Positions 1 through 8,167 of a DNA stretch of 64,000 nucleotides are shown piece by piece. The DNA is from MWEH01 sp035409945 (GTDB taxonomy: Bacteria > Bacillota > Clostridia > Christensenellales > DTU072), in contig DAONQC010000007.1 in NCBI GenBank assembly GCA_035409945.1, positions 1 to 64,000 on the forward strand. The letters run 5' to 3'. The notes below the pieces were generated by a model that made no database searches, had not been told where the DNA came from, and was given only the letters and a program-made list of their open reading frames with translations. The number at the start of each line of letters is the position of its first letter. Position 1 is the first letter of the stretch. A program made the position numbers and the translations under genes.

Positions 1-2
1 AC

Positions 3-42
3 TTTTATAGATTTTTATAGGTTTTAACAGGTTTTTATAAGT
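3..42. repeat. Four-unit 10-bp AT-rich tandem repeat
   Basis: Four head-to-tail 10-mers related to TTTTATAGGT (units at 3, 13, 23 and 33) run into the upstream part of the DUF4143 reading frame and place a stop codon (18-20) in its frame. They may mark the breakpoint at which the 5' half of that gene was lost. Confidence 0.6.
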
Positions 43-95
43 TTGAAAAAACGGACTTAACACAAGTAGGAAACTTAAGCGATTTTGTTAAATTT

Positions 96-671
96 ATGGC
101 TGTAGTTGCTGCAAGGACAGGTCAAATGCTTAACTATAATGATATAGCTAGAGATGTAGGTGTCAGCGCTCCTACAATCAAGAGTTGGCTCTCAGTGTTA
201 GAGGCTTCAGGAATTGTTTACTTGTTACAACCATATTTTAACAATGTGACAAAAAGAGCAATCAAAACTCCGAAGTTGTATTTTTTAAATACTGGACTTG
301 CTGCACATCTAACAAGATGGTCAACTCCAGAAACACTAGAAAGAGGGGCGATGTCAGGAGCTTTTTTTGAAACATTTGTAATTAGTGAAATTTTAAAAAG
401 TTATTTAAGTGCAGGAATAACTAATGCGCCACTGTATTATTATAGAGATAAAGATAAGCGTGAAGTAGACTTGATAATAGAAGCAAATGGAAGGCTACAT
501 CCTATAGAGATTAAAAGGACAGCTAATCCTAGCAGTAAGGATATATCAGCCTTTTCAGTGTTAGATAACTTAGGAAATATAAAACGTGGTCCTGGTGGAA
601 TAATCTGCACATACAAAGAAAAAAGAAAGATAAGCCTAAATGACTATATCATTCCTATCTCATATATCTAG
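96..671 (+). CDS. DUF4143 C-terminal part of an AAA+ ATPase, probably truncated
   Basis: This matches the C-terminal half of the bacterial/archaeal ATPases that join an N-terminal AAA domain to DUF4143. A winged-helix segment (about residues 14-45, NYNDIARDVGVS...SWLSVLEASGI) is followed by a nuclease-like fold with REVDLII (about 122-128) and PIEIKRT (about 136-142), which resembles a PD-(D/E)XK core. Full-length members are about 400 aa; here 191 aa follow the first ATG. The frame stays homologous upstream of that ATG (KTDLTQVGNLSDFVKF, from about position 48) and then meets a stop at 18-20 inside a 10-bp repeat. The Walker A/B ATPase half is therefore missing, unless the break is an assembly fault, and the gene is probably a remnant. 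The physiological role of this family is unclear. Confidence 0.75.
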   Translation: MAVVAARTGQMLNYNDIARDVGVSAPTIKSWLSVLEASGIVYLLQPYFNNVTKRAIKTPKLYFLNTGLAAHLTRWSTPETLERGAMSGAFFETFVISEILKSYLSAGITNAPLYYYRDKDKREVDLIIEANGRLHPIEIKRTANPSSKDISAFSVLDNLGNIKRGPGGIICTYKEKRKISLNDYIIPISYI

Positions 672-719
672 GTTTGTACAAATGCAAAAATAATAAAGGC
701 TTTAATAGGAGACTACTTA

Positions 720-2627
720 TCAGTGCACTTCTGGGAATTGTGAGATTCGCAGGTTTGTAGTTCCGTAAGGAACAAGTACTATCCTTTCATATTCATTATT
801 GCTATCTATTACTGAACTGACTTTATCACATTGGTTATTTTTAATTTCCCACTTAACTTTCTTTCCGGTGACCTCAATTGCAATGTTTGGAGCACCAAAA
901 GGATAATCTGATGAATTATCTAAAGTCGTTATTATTGCATCAGAAAGATCTGATTTAATACCATATCTCCATTCAGAAGCCGGTTTCATTTCTCTATCTG
1001 AAAATCTCGACGAACCCATTTTAATCTTTTCTTTTATTGGCAATGCCATTAGCAATGGACCATAAAAAACAGATATGGATGAGTCGGGGTTTCTTTTTAC
1101 TCTTAACTTAAATTTATATTCTAGTTTGTATTCTTCTTTATCAGATACTTGTAACAAAATCTCATCATCATAAAATTCTTTACCGTTAACAGATATGCTT
1201 TTTACAAATTCAGGGCGTTGAATCAGTATATTAAAATTACCTTTATTAGCTTTAATTGTCGCACTGCTTCGGAAGGGATAATCGGAGTCAATTGATATAG
1301 ATGCATTTTCGTTATTAATGATTGTGTTTATTTCCGATGGTAGCGGAGCTAGTAAAACTAAAGTGTTATTATCTTTTATAAACGCTATGTGCTCTGCAAA
1401 CTTTGGAAAGCCTTGGTGCATGTTTGAAAGGCAACATGCGTAATTGGGTTTTAGCCCATAGATATTTGCTTTGTTGTATGCATCATACCATGTTCTTTTG
1501 GCGGTAGTTGCAGAAACTTGATTTGTTTGTTGGACATATTGATGAGAGCACATGTCAGGCGTGAAGGTAGCAGGGAATGCATTGTATGCCCATTTCTCAA
1601 GGAGGTCAGCCCAGAACCGATCGCCAGTTATTTCATAGTTTTTCTCTGCGCTAAACATACTCTCTGCTACAGTACATAGCTCAGTACCTTGAAATGCTTC
1701 AACTCCACTTAAATGTTCATCACAAGTAAATAGAGATATTGCAGTTCCGTTGTTACTTAAGATTTTCTTAAATCCATCTTTAGCAATACCCATATTGGTG
1801 CTTTCACCTGTGAAGAGTGATACATATGCTGGGTATTTTAATGCCATCGCAATATTTACGCCATGAGTGGCATGATAAAATTGATTAAATAAATGCTGTT
1901 CTCTTTTTATTGTCTTTTCTTTCTTCCTTTCCTTTATGCCAAGGATATTTCTAATAAAATCAGGGGCATAGAATAAAACTTTTTTGATATTAAATTTTTT
2001 AGATGAATAATAATTTTTTGATGCTTCGGGCCAGCGTAAATTAGTAAATTCATTTGGCCAGTCAAAACTATATTTTATAATCTTATCCGCAAGTTCTTTT
2101 AGTTCCTTAAGTCCTGTTTTTTCATATAGCCATTTGATTCCAATAAGCTCTTCGCAAGCTCGGACGGCTGCCCAGCTAAATAGGGGGCGATCATCAATAT
2201 GTTTATTCATATAAAGATAATATTTTGTTAGAAATGAAATTACTCTATCATCGTGAGAGGCTTCATAGTAATCTGGTAGCATTTTTGTCACGACCATTCG
2301 CGGCCACCAGTCCTTGTTTTTCTTAGGTCCGAAAAAACCAGCTGAATTTTGCGAGTCTAAAATTGAATTAATCCAAAGAAATGCCAGTTTGAGAAGTTTA
2401 TCGTCTTTTAACAGAAAGGCAAGAGGCATTAATCCATCAACATAATAGGGACCTCTTTCCCAACTCTCTCCGTTTCCTCCAAGCCATGCCGACTTTTTAG
2501 ATAAATCTCTAAACAAATCCATGACATTTCCTGAAAGTCCATCTCCTTGTATTTCTAGTTGTCTTCTAAGCCAGCCTCTTGGCTCTATATTTCCTAATGG
2601 AATTTTTCTAAATTTTGAATCTAACAT
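720..2627 (-). CDS. GH127-type beta-L-arabinofuranosidase
   Basis: A 635-aa protein of the DUF1680/GH127 family, retaining enzymes that remove beta-L-arabinofuranose from plant arabinooligosaccharides or arabinosylated proteins. The alpha/alpha-barrel body begins near residue 10 (IPLGNIEPRGWLRRQ). The Zn-thiolate site of the family is recognisable as E316 and C318 (GTELC) and the cysteine pair C398-C399 (NYACCLSN), which by analogy includes the cysteine nucleophile. E304 in DEHL is a candidate acid/base (inference). No signal peptide is visible, so it is probably cytoplasmic and acts on imported oligosaccharides. The GPH symporters at 8.4-11.8 kb could supply them, but are not linked. A TATAAT-like -10 lies upstream on the minus strand; AGGAG is about 14 nt from the ATG, rather far. 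Length is normal and the frame is intact. Confidence 0.88.
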   Translation of the reverse strand: MLDSKFRKIPLGNIEPRGWLRRQLEIQGDGLSGNVMDLFRDLSKKSAWLGGNGESWERGPYYVDGLMPLAFLLKDDKLLKLAFLWINSILDSQNSAGFFGPKKNKDWWPRMVVTKMLPDYYEASHDDRVISFLTKYYLYMNKHIDDRPLFSWAAVRACEELIGIKWLYEKTGLKELKELADKIIKYSFDWPNEFTNLRWPEASKNYYSSKKFNIKKVLFYAPDFIRNILGIKERKKEKTIKREQHLFNQFYHATHGVNIAMALKYPAYVSLFTGESTNMGIAKDGFKKILSNNGTAISLFTCDEHLSGVEAFQGTELCTVAESMFSAEKNYEITGDRFWADLLEKWAYNAFPATFTPDMCSHQYVQQTNQVSATTAKRTWYDAYNKANIYGLKPNYACCLSNMHQGFPKFAEHIAFIKDNNTLVLLAPLPSEINTIINNENASISIDSDYPFRSSATIKANKGNFNILIQRPEFVKSISVNGKEFYDDEILLQVSDKEEYKLEYKFKLRVKRNPDSSISVFYGPLLMALPIKEKIKMGSSRFSDREMKPASEWRYGIKSDLSDAIITTLDNSSDYPFGAPNIAIEVTGKKVKWEIKNNQCDKVSSVIDSNNEYERIVLVPYGTTNLRISQFPEVH

Positions 2628-2686
2628 GAAAGCACTTCAATCTCCTGTATAAATTGATTATATCAAAAAACAATTGAATATACGAC

Positions 2687-2711
2687 AAAAAAGCCACCGC
2701 TAGGGTGGCTC
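2687..2711 (-). terminator. Rho-independent terminator of the 120-aa protein gene
   Basis: On the minus strand a 7-bp perfect stem (arms 2692-2698 and 2704-2710, AGCCACC with GGTGGCT) with a 5-nt loop is followed by a run of T. It lies 28 nt after the stop of the 2739-3101 gene and separates it from the GH127 gene. Confidence 0.85.
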
Positions 2712-2738
2712 TCTTACTTTAGCTTAAGGAATTAATAA

Positions 2739-3101
2739 TTATAGGGTTTCTATAATAGATATAATTCTTCTCTTTGCTAGGTCTGAAGAAACTCTGACCA
2801 TTCCTGGTACTCTTTCATAAGCAACCTTGTCTGAATAGTCTTTCATCCAGCCTTTGTCTGCATAGTCATCTAGATTTACTGCTAAATGTACACGTAGACT
2901 TGTTGAAATGATGCTAATTCTTGCAACTTGTTCCCTTCCACGATTGAATGTTAGGTACTTTTTGCTGACTCTTTCTTTTACACCTTTCTTTGCGAGAAGT
3001 GCTTCTCTGATTTCGTCAAACGCTTGCTTCTTTTCTGCACTGAGTGCTGCTAATTTTTCTTCAAAAGTTTTGCTTGTGCCTTGAATGTTTAATTCTGCCA
3101 T
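2739..3101 (-). CDS. Small domain protein of unknown function
   Basis: A 120-aa soluble basic protein. After a short leader (MAELNIQGTSKT) comes one domain of about 105 residues: a helical FEEKLAALSAEKKQAFDEI segment, a basic KERVSKKYLTFNRGREQ stretch, then alternating strands (ARISIISTSLRVHLAVNL) and a C-terminal DLAKRRIISIIE helix. From memory, the same domain occurs as tandem repeats in longer uncharacterised proteins of gut Firmicutes, usually with a K-x-R-x-S-W/K-K signature; here it stands alone. Function is unknown. A perfect AGGAGG lies 8 nt before the ATG, so the start is secure, and a strong terminator follows. The next gene on the same strand lies 82 bp upstream and could share a transcript. 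Confidence 0.7.
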   Translation of the reverse strand: MAELNIQGTSKTFEEKLAALSAEKKQAFDEIREALLAKKGVKERVSKKYLTFNRGREQVARISIISTSLRVHLAVNLDDYADKGWMKDYSDKVAYERVPGMVRVSSDLAKRRIISIIETL

Positions 3102-3183
3102 AGGTTTAATCCTCCTTTTTTTATTTGGCTTTAACGCCGGTGTTTTTAATAATGCCTGTCTTTAGGCAAACTGTTTTTAAATG

Positions 3184-3435
3184 TTAATCTAACCAAAGAA
3201 CTTTATTGCTAATGATAATGGTTATGATATCAATTAGCCATAGGAAAGGAATACCAAAGATCAGTAGCAATATAGCAAGAACAATACCAAGTGTATTTTT
3301 CTTTGAAATGCTCTTAATGAGACGGTAAACAACCCAAACTATGTCTAAGAAAGGAAGTGCAAGAATAATCTTGACTATCTTGGATAATCCATCCATCGCT
3401 TTAACAAAAGATTTCTTAGCTTTCTCCTCCTTCAT
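3184..3435 (-). CDS. Small two-helix membrane protein, unknown function
   Basis: An 83-aa protein with a charged N-terminus (MKEEKAKKS) and two hydrophobic stretches, about residues 18-40 (IVKIILALPFLDIVWVVYRL) and 48-76 (LGIVLAILLLIFGIPFLWL and beyond), ending KVLWLD. It resembles many small inner-membrane proteins but no family is recognised. Codons 2-4 read AAGGAGGAG, a textbook ribosome site lying just inside the ORF, while nothing good precedes the ATG. No suitable ATG/GTG/TTG follows at the right distance, so the first ATG is kept with reservation. It lies 82 bp upstream of the 120-aa gene on the same strand. Confidence 0.6.
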   Translation of the reverse strand: MKEEKAKKSFVKAMDGLSKIVKIILALPFLDIVWVVYRLIKSISKKNTLGIVLAILLLIFGIPFLWLIDIITIIISNKVLWLD

Positions 3436-3689
3436 TTACTTTATTAAAGTTTAGCATTTAAGCGTACCCTTGTCAATATTTGATTTTAAAGACGCATTCT
3501 AACGCAACGGATTTTTTGCACATAATGTATAAAAAACTACAAATATGCAAATTATATACATAAATAAATACATATATTCAAAAATACGAATAAAAATATT
3601 TTTCAAAAAATTTTAAAATATATGGATAAAATAGAGAAAAAGTTAAATTATTTTCAAAAACATAGAGAAGGAATTAAGTTACAATTCCA
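3436..3689. other. AT-rich intergenic stretch without a gene
   Basis: Very AT-rich sequence with poly-A and poly-T stretches between about 3530 and 3665. I see no ORF, hairpin with T-tail or repeat that I can support. It may hold the promoter of the small membrane protein gene. Confidence 0.5.
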
Positions 3690-3910
3690 TATTAATCTTC
3701 CAAATAATAGTCTCTAATCTCGCTTAAACCTTCGGTAGTAAGGCTATATTCGTTTCATAGGAAAGTACTGGTATCGCCATGTTTTTCATCTAAAGCACTG
3801 TTAGTATTCTAAATAATAGTCTCGGTTTGAATTTAAAACTTCAGAAGTAAGTCCCAATTCGTTTCATAGGAAAGTAGCGGTGTCGCCAGATTATTTATCT
3901 AATCTAAAGT
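3690..3910. repeat. Two decayed copies of the tyrosine phosphatase 3' end
   Basis: The last ~105 bp of the minus-strand phosphatase gene (3915-4020) recur twice downstream of it, at about 3800-3910 and 3690-3797. Read in the gene's frame, the near copy gives DK-stop-SGDTATFL-stop-NELGLT and ends RDYYLE; the far copy gives DEKHGDTSTFL-stop-NEYSLT and ends RDYYL; the gene itself gives DEKYGDTNTFLREEYGLT and ends RDYYLEG. The alignments need no gap across about 30 codons. Both copies share the same stop (TGA) where the gene has Arg, so one copy was probably made from the other. Confidence 0.88.
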
Positions 3911-3914
3911 ATTG

Positions 3915-4658
3915 TTAGCCTTCCAAATAGTAGTCTCGGATTTCATTTAAATCTTCGGCAGTCAGACCATATTCTTCTCTTAGGAAAGTATTAGTGTCAC
4001 CATATTTTTCGTCTATGGAATTGAAAGTAGCGTTTAAAAGCATGGGATCAACAGTGAAGAGGACTTCTCCGCGTTTTTGAGCTATTTTACGTATCCAAGT
4101 AGGTAACCAGCGCATTGGTAGAAATAAAAATTCCTTTTCATATTCTTTGCTCGCCATATAATCTTTCATAATTTCATCTCTTGAAATACCAAGTACCATA
4201 AGGGCGATTGCTACACCAACACCAGCTCTATCTTTGCCAGCAAAACAGTGTTGTAATAAAGGTACATCCTTATCTTTTATGGCTTTTACCATTGCTTCAT
4301 ATCCAGGGTTATCAAAAGGTAAGTTAGCGTATGTGATTGCCATATCTTCATATGTGACAGTGGCTCGTATTTTTTTGAGGAGACCGCCTTTTTGCAATTT
4401 TAGAAGTTTTTCTGTACGAGAAGCAGTGGGGTAATGGTTATATTTTACTCCCGCTCTATCATATGGTTCTGTGCTTGGGACTTCTTCGTTATCTCTATAA
4501 TCAAATACATTTTTAATGTTGAGAGACTTTAAAAATTCAATGTCTTCATCAGTTGTGTTGTCCCAGTTTCCACTTCTAAAAAGTAGACCCTTTTTTACTT
4601 TACGGCCATCTTCTGCAATAATTCCACCTAAATCTCTAAAGTTAAATAATGTTCTCAT
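3915..4658 (-). CDS. Tyrosine-protein phosphatase (Y_phosphatase3 type)
   Basis: A 247-aa cytosolic member of the low-specificity tyrosine/serine phosphatase family seen in Firmicutes. It opens with the family hallmark FNFRDLGG (residues 5-12) and GLLFRSG (24-30). The P-loop HCFAGKDRAGVG holds C138 as the nucleophile and R144 as the phosphate-binding arginine. The substrate is unknown; relatives act on phosphotyrosine proteins or phosphoinositides. Length fits the family. The ribosome site is AGAGG, 10 nt before the ATG. It stands alone, divergent from the VOC gene, and two broken copies of its 3' end follow it. Confidence 0.85.
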   Translation of the reverse strand: MRTLFNFRDLGGIIAEDGRKVKKGLLFRSGNWDNTTDEDIEFLKSLNIKNVFDYRDNEEVPSTEPYDRAGVKYNHYPTASRTEKLLKLQKGGLLKKIRATVTYEDMAITYANLPFDNPGYEAMVKAIKDKDVPLLQHCFAGKDRAGVGVAIALMVLGISRDEIMKDYMASKEYEKEFLFLPMRWLPTWIRKIAQKRGEVLFTVDPMLLNATFNSIDEKYGDTNTFLREEYGLTAEDLNEIRDYYLEG

Positions 4659-4849
4659 CTTTTTTATTCCTCTTAAATTGTATAGAAAAAGTAACTAGCT
4701 TACTATATGTGAAGCATTAAATAAAAGCACTAATAGAATAGCATTTTTTGTATAGTTAAGACAACAAGCCAAAATGAGCGATATTGTGAAAAAGAAAGTA
4801 AATATCCTGACCTTATAAAATTAATTTACTGCAGTAACAACTAAGTTTT

Positions 4850-5095
4850 ACTAGTAGGTTGCGTTTAGTTTGATATAGTTATCGACTTTTAGCCTTTTGT
4901 CGCCACCTAAATTTAAATGCATTGGGTTTGATAGAGTTATCGACGGTCAGTGTTTTGCAGACTAACTAGATTAGGTTGCACTTAGTTTGGGAATTTTTTA
5001 AGTCTGGGCGAGTTGCTGTTTTGCTTACTATGCTAACTTGCTTGCATTAATATGCAACAGACCTAATAGACTTGCATTTGTTATGCAACTAACTT
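4850..5095. repeat. Degenerate ~58-bp tandem repeat in a 548-bp intergenic region
   Basis: TTTGATATAGTTATCGAC at 4869 recurs as TTTGATAGAGTTATCGAC at 4927 (58 bp on), and TAGGTTGCGTTTAGTTTG at 4854 recurs as TAGGTTGCACTTAGTTTG at 4972, 118 bp or two periods on. Shorter TATGCAAC repeats follow to about 5095. No ORF survives in it. The rest of 4659-5206 holds only the promoter of the VOC gene. Confidence 0.7.
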
Positions 5096-5130
5096 ACGAA
5101 TGAATTGTTAAAGTACATAACTATCAAATA

Positions 5131-5159
5131 TTTACTATAAGTATTTAAAATGATACAAT
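5131..5159 (+). promoter_or_regulatory. Predicted promoter of the VOC gene
   Basis: -35 TTTACT (5131-5136), 17-bp spacer, -10 TACAAT (5154-5159), leaving a leader of about 40 nt before the start codon. Confidence 0.6.
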
Positions 5160-5206
5160 TTCAGTAAGTTGTCAGTGCAACAAAATTCATATAGTAGGGG
5201 AAGAAA

Positions 5207-5731
5207 ATGAAACTAAAAAAGATTGGACATATTGGGATAGTTGTGAAAGATGCAGATGCTGCTTGTGATCGCTTTAGCGAGATTTTCGGTATTAAAAAAT
5301 GGTATGAGGTTAACATAGAAGATTTAGAGATGTTCTATGAAGGTAAGAAAGTAGATACTGATATGCGCATCATCTTAGGCGGAAAAGGATTTACAAAAAT
5401 TGAATTAATACAAACAAGAGGGGCAAAAAATGCATACTCTGAAGTCCTTGAGAGAAATCCAGATGGGGATGTCCATCATTTTATGTACAATGTAAGAAAT
5501 CTCGAAAAAGCCATAATTTCCCTTGAGCAAGATGGTATGAGAGTTGTTCAACATGGTTCATATAAAGCAGGAACGGCAAATGTAAGTTTTGCATATTTAA
5601 CTGGTGGTGGCTATGGTGGGCTTATAGAACTTGTAAATACTACGACAGCTGGCGGAGTGCCAAAGGGTGATTTAATAGCGGAAATGCAGTTACTAGGAAG
5701 GTTAACAAAAAGTTATAAAAGAATTAAATAA
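5207..5731 (+). CDS. VOC (glyoxalase/methylmalonyl-CoA epimerase-like) protein
   Basis: A 174-aa protein with the two beta-alpha-beta-beta-beta modules of the vicinal oxygen chelate superfamily. Module 1 starts KKIGHIGIVVKD (H8 as likely metal ligand) and ends FTKIELIQT. Module 2 starts DVHHFMYNV and ends GLIELVNTT. The His/Glu set (HIG, IEL, HHF, IEL) is what methylmalonyl-CoA epimerases and glyoxalase-like isomerases use to bind one divalent metal, so an isomerase or lyase on a small organic or CoA substrate is likely. The exact substrate cannot be told. The ribosome site AGGGGAAG lies 5 nt before the ATG. It is a single gene with its own promoter. Confidence 0.8.
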   Translation: MKLKKIGHIGIVVKDADAACDRFSEIFGIKKWYEVNIEDLEMFYEGKKVDTDMRIILGGKGFTKIELIQTRGAKNAYSEVLERNPDGDVHHFMYNVRNLEKAIISLEQDGMRVVQHGSYKAGTANVSFAYLTGGGYGGLIELVNTTTAGGVPKGDLIAEMQLLGRLTKSYKRIK

Positions 5732-5794
5732 TAACCTTTCAACTGTTAGGAATTTGGCATAGCGAACGGAAACGCTTATTGTATGGAGCGGAAT

Positions 5795-5889
5795 GCCTTA
5801 GACAAATATATACAACCAATACGAATTTAGCATGGTGATAGGAAAAAGTTATTTTGTAAAAGAGGTCTAGAATAAATATATACAGCAAA
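5795..5889. repeat. Degenerate ~70-bp direct repeat
   Basis: CTTAGACAAATATATACAAC (ending at 5815) and CTAGAATAAATATATACAGC (ending near 5887) lie about 70 bp apart between the VOC and FAD oxidoreductase genes. The second copy contains TATACA (5879-5884), a possible -10 just before the conserved leader hairpin. Confidence 0.5.
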
Positions 5890-5890
5890 T

Positions 5891-5934
5891 GTTGCTAACC
5901 ATTTACACTGGTTAAATTTAAACAACATTATTAT
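5891..5934 (+). promoter_or_regulatory. Conserved leader hairpin, site 1
   Basis: One of three copies of a 45-nt element. Inner inverted repeat TAACCA (5895-5900) / TGGTTA (5909-5914), outer pair GTTG (5891-5894) / CAAC (5923-5926), then the shared CATTATTAT block that leads into the ribosome site GCGAGGAAA. It lies 56 nt before the ATG of the FAD oxidoreductase. See also 7332 and 21230. Confidence 0.75.
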
Positions 5935-5946
5935 GCGAGGAAATAA

Positions 5947-7242
5947 ATGAGTAAAATAATTATTGCAGGAGCTGGGATCGGAGGACTAATTTTAGCTAAA
6001 GAGCTAGAAGGAAAAGGTCATGAGGTTATCATATTAGAGAAAAACACACTGGCTGCACTTTCCTTTGATTGGCACGATGATGTTGAATGCGGTATTGTAC
6101 CTGAATTTAATATTGACTTAACAAAAATAAGGCATTATCCAAAACAAGATTGGGCCTTTATATTCCCAGAAGTAGATGACATCATAGGTCTTACTATTCC
6201 AGATGAGAAAAAAGATATTTCTATTCACCGTAGAGATTTATCTACTTGGCTTATTGGCGAACTTAAAGAAGCAGAGATACAGTATGGCAATGCGGTAAAA
6301 AATGTTATCTGTAAAGATGGGCGTGTGGTAGGAGTTAAGACAAATAAAGGCGATATATTTGGTGATCTAATAGTCGATTGTTGTGGCGTAGACTCTGCAG
6401 TTAGAAGTAATTTGCCTGACGAGTTTGGAGTGCTTCAAAAAATCAAAGATGAAGATGTTTTCAATGTATACAGAGGATTTTATAAAAGAACGGACGCAAA
6501 GAAAGAAGAGTTCACTAATAAAGCATATTTAAGACATCTCGGCAGACCAGGAATCTCTTGGGCATTGGATAAAGGTGACCATGTGGATGTGTTGGTAGGT
6601 AATGCTGGGAAGATTACAAAATCGGAACTAACAATATCTTTAGAACATCTAAAAGAAGTAAACGATGTTTTATCTGATGAGATATTTTCTTCAGCAATTT
6701 GTAGAATACCAGTAAGAAGGCCACTAGAGAAAATGTTTGCAAATGGATATGTAGCACTTGGAGATAGCGCTTGCATGACCATTCCAATGCTCGGATCTGG
6801 AATTGCTAGTTCTATGAGGGCAGGCAGAATATTAGCAAAAGTTATTGAAGAAAGTGGTGGTACTTTCACAGAGGAAAAACTATATCCATACCAAGAAAGA
6901 GTTAATAAATTGTTTGGTGCATCACATGCAGCAATAGATGTTTTAAAGTGTTGGTTGCTAAATGAGTCAGCTAGCGTGCTAGGGTTCTTTGTAAGTAAGA
7001 AAATCGTAGTAAAGGAAGATATGCAAGCAGCAGCAGAAGGCGGAGTTGTTAAAATTGGATTTGGTCAAATTGTAAAAAGAGCTATGCGTGGGCTAGGGAA
7101 TCTGAGTGCATTAATGAGGCTTGCAAAAATTCTATCTAAGCAGAAAAAGGCTCAAAAACTTTGGTCCAATCCACCTGCAGTTTATGATGTTAATAAGTAT
7201 CAAAAATGGAAAGAAAAGGCGGAAAAGATATTCCTAAAGTAG
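5947..7242 (+). CDS. FAD-dependent oxidoreductase (geranylgeranyl reductase-like)
   Basis: A 431-aa flavoprotein. The N-terminal Rossmann dinucleotide motif GAGIGG (8-13) ends at E31, the usual ribose-binding acid. The second FAD motif is ALGDSACMTIPMLGSGI (270-286), as in the p-hydroxybenzoate hydroxylase/geranylgeranyl reductase superfamily. R97 sits in an HRRDLSTWL segment typical of these enzymes. Family members reduce isoprenoid chains or hydroxylate small aromatic compounds; the substrate here is unknown. The ribosome site GAGGAAA lies 3 nt before the ATG. Upstream is the conserved leader hairpin shared with the PIG-L and DsrE-like genes, implying common control. A weak, T-poor hairpin (about 7251-7290) follows the gene. 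Confidence 0.8.
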   Translation: MSKIIIAGAGIGGLILAKELEGKGHEVIILEKNTLAALSFDWHDDVECGIVPEFNIDLTKIRHYPKQDWAFIFPEVDDIIGLTIPDEKKDISIHRRDLSTWLIGELKEAEIQYGNAVKNVICKDGRVVGVKTNKGDIFGDLIVDCCGVDSAVRSNLPDEFGVLQKIKDEDVFNVYRGFYKRTDAKKEEFTNKAYLRHLGRPGISWALDKGDHVDVLVGNAGKITKSELTISLEHLKEVNDVLSDEIFSSAICRIPVRRPLEKMFANGYVALGDSACMTIPMLGSGIASSMRAGRILAKVIEESGGTFTEEKLYPYQERVNKLFGASHAAIDVLKCWLLNESASVLGFFVSKKIVVKEDMQAAAEGGVVKIGFGQIVKRAMRGLGNLSALMRLAKILSKQKKAQKLWSNPPAVYDVNKYQKWKEKAEKIFLK

Positions 7243-7331
7243 TAAAATAGGAGCCCAAACACAACGTTAATTGTTGCATGTTGGGGGCTAGCTATATAGT
7301 AATTAATCAAAAATGAAATATACAAAGTAGT

Positions 7332-7376
7332 GTTGTTAACCATTTATATTTGGTTAAATTCAAACAGCATTATTAT
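7332..7376 (+). promoter_or_regulatory. Conserved leader hairpin, site 2
   Basis: Second copy of the 45-nt element: GTTG (7332-7335), TTAACCA (7336-7342), TGGTTAA (7351-7357), CAGC (7365-7368) and ATTATTAT. The outer arm reads CAGC instead of CAAC, which turns a U-A pair into U-G and keeps the stem. GTTG is 56 nt from the ATG of the PIG-L gene, the same spacing as at site 1. Confidence 0.75.
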
Positions 7377-7387
7377 ATGAGAAACGT

Positions 7388-8167
7388 ATGAGAATTTTTA
7401 CAAAAGCACTAATTAAGTTTGCGACGCCACTACCTAATTTAGATAGTTTCGATAGATACCTTTTTGTTGGTCCACACCCAGATGATATTGAGGTTGGAGC
7501 AGGGGCAACAGCCGCAAAACTTTGTAGAATGGGAAAAGAAGTTGAGTTTTTAATAGTTACAGATGGCAGATATGGTTCGGACACTGCTGACTATGATAAA
7601 GAGGAATTAATTGAAATTAGAAAGCAAGAGGCACTCAGTAGTGCTAAGATTATTGGTGCAAAAAAGGTAACATTTTTGACGTATGAAGATGGTGGTGACT
7701 ATTCAGAAATAGATGTTAAAAATGACATCCTAAAGAAGATAGTTGAGTTTAAGGCCGATGTGGTTTTTGCGCCAGATCCTCACCTTAAGACCGAATGCCA
7801 TTCAGATCATTTAAAGGTAGGTAGAGCTACATCTACTGCTTTTATGTTTAGCGGTATTGCTGGAGTGCCAAAAGATAAATTTGGATTAGAAGCTTATGCT
7901 GCAAAAGCTCTTGTTTACTACTATACTGAAGCTCCAAATACTAGATATAAGGTCAAAAAGCAAGATGTGGACACACAGATAAAGGGGCTACAAGAATTCC
8001 CTTCCCAGTTTAAAGTAGTCGACAATATGGACCAGATGAAAATGATAAGCTGGTATATAAAGTTTAGAGCACTAAGGGCAGGACTATGGCGATTTAAAGG
8101 AAGAGCAGAAGAGTTTAGAGTTGTTCCAAGTTCTCGTATGCACTGTTTTGCTGAAAAAGCAAAATAA
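7388..8167 (+). CDS. PIG-L family (LmbE-like) deacetylase
   Basis: A 259-aa zinc-dependent N-deacetylase of the PIG-L/LmbE family (relatives: MshB, BshB, diacetylchitobiose deacetylase). The Zn motif HPDD is at 30-33 (H30, D33) and the second ligand lies in HSDH (138-141). The TDGRYGSD segment follows the first strand pair as in the family. Substrates are N-acetylglucosaminyl compounds; which one cannot be told, and no thiol-biosynthesis partner lies nearby. Its leader carries the conserved hairpin. GAGAAA before the ATG is a weak ribosome site. A decayed copy of its last ~105 bp follows the stop. Confidence 0.87.
   Translation: MRIFTKALIKFATPLPNLDSFDRYLFVGPHPDDIEVGAGATAAKLCRMGKEVEFLIVTDGRYGSDTADYDKEELIEIRKQEALSSAKIIGAKKVTFLTYEDGGDYSEIDVKNDILKKIVEFKADVVFAPDPHLKTECHSDHLKVGRATSTAFMFSGIAGVPKDKFGLEAYAAKALVYYYTEAPNTRYKVKKQDVDTQIKGLQEFPSQFKVVDNMDQMKMISWYIKFRALRAGLWRFKGRAEEFRVVPSSRMHCFAEKAK

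Noticed and set aside
7251..7290. Terminator after the FAD oxidoreductase gene
   Set aside because: AGCCC...GGGCT and CAAC/GTTG can pair, but the stem is interrupted and there is no T-tract, so it is not listed as a terminator.
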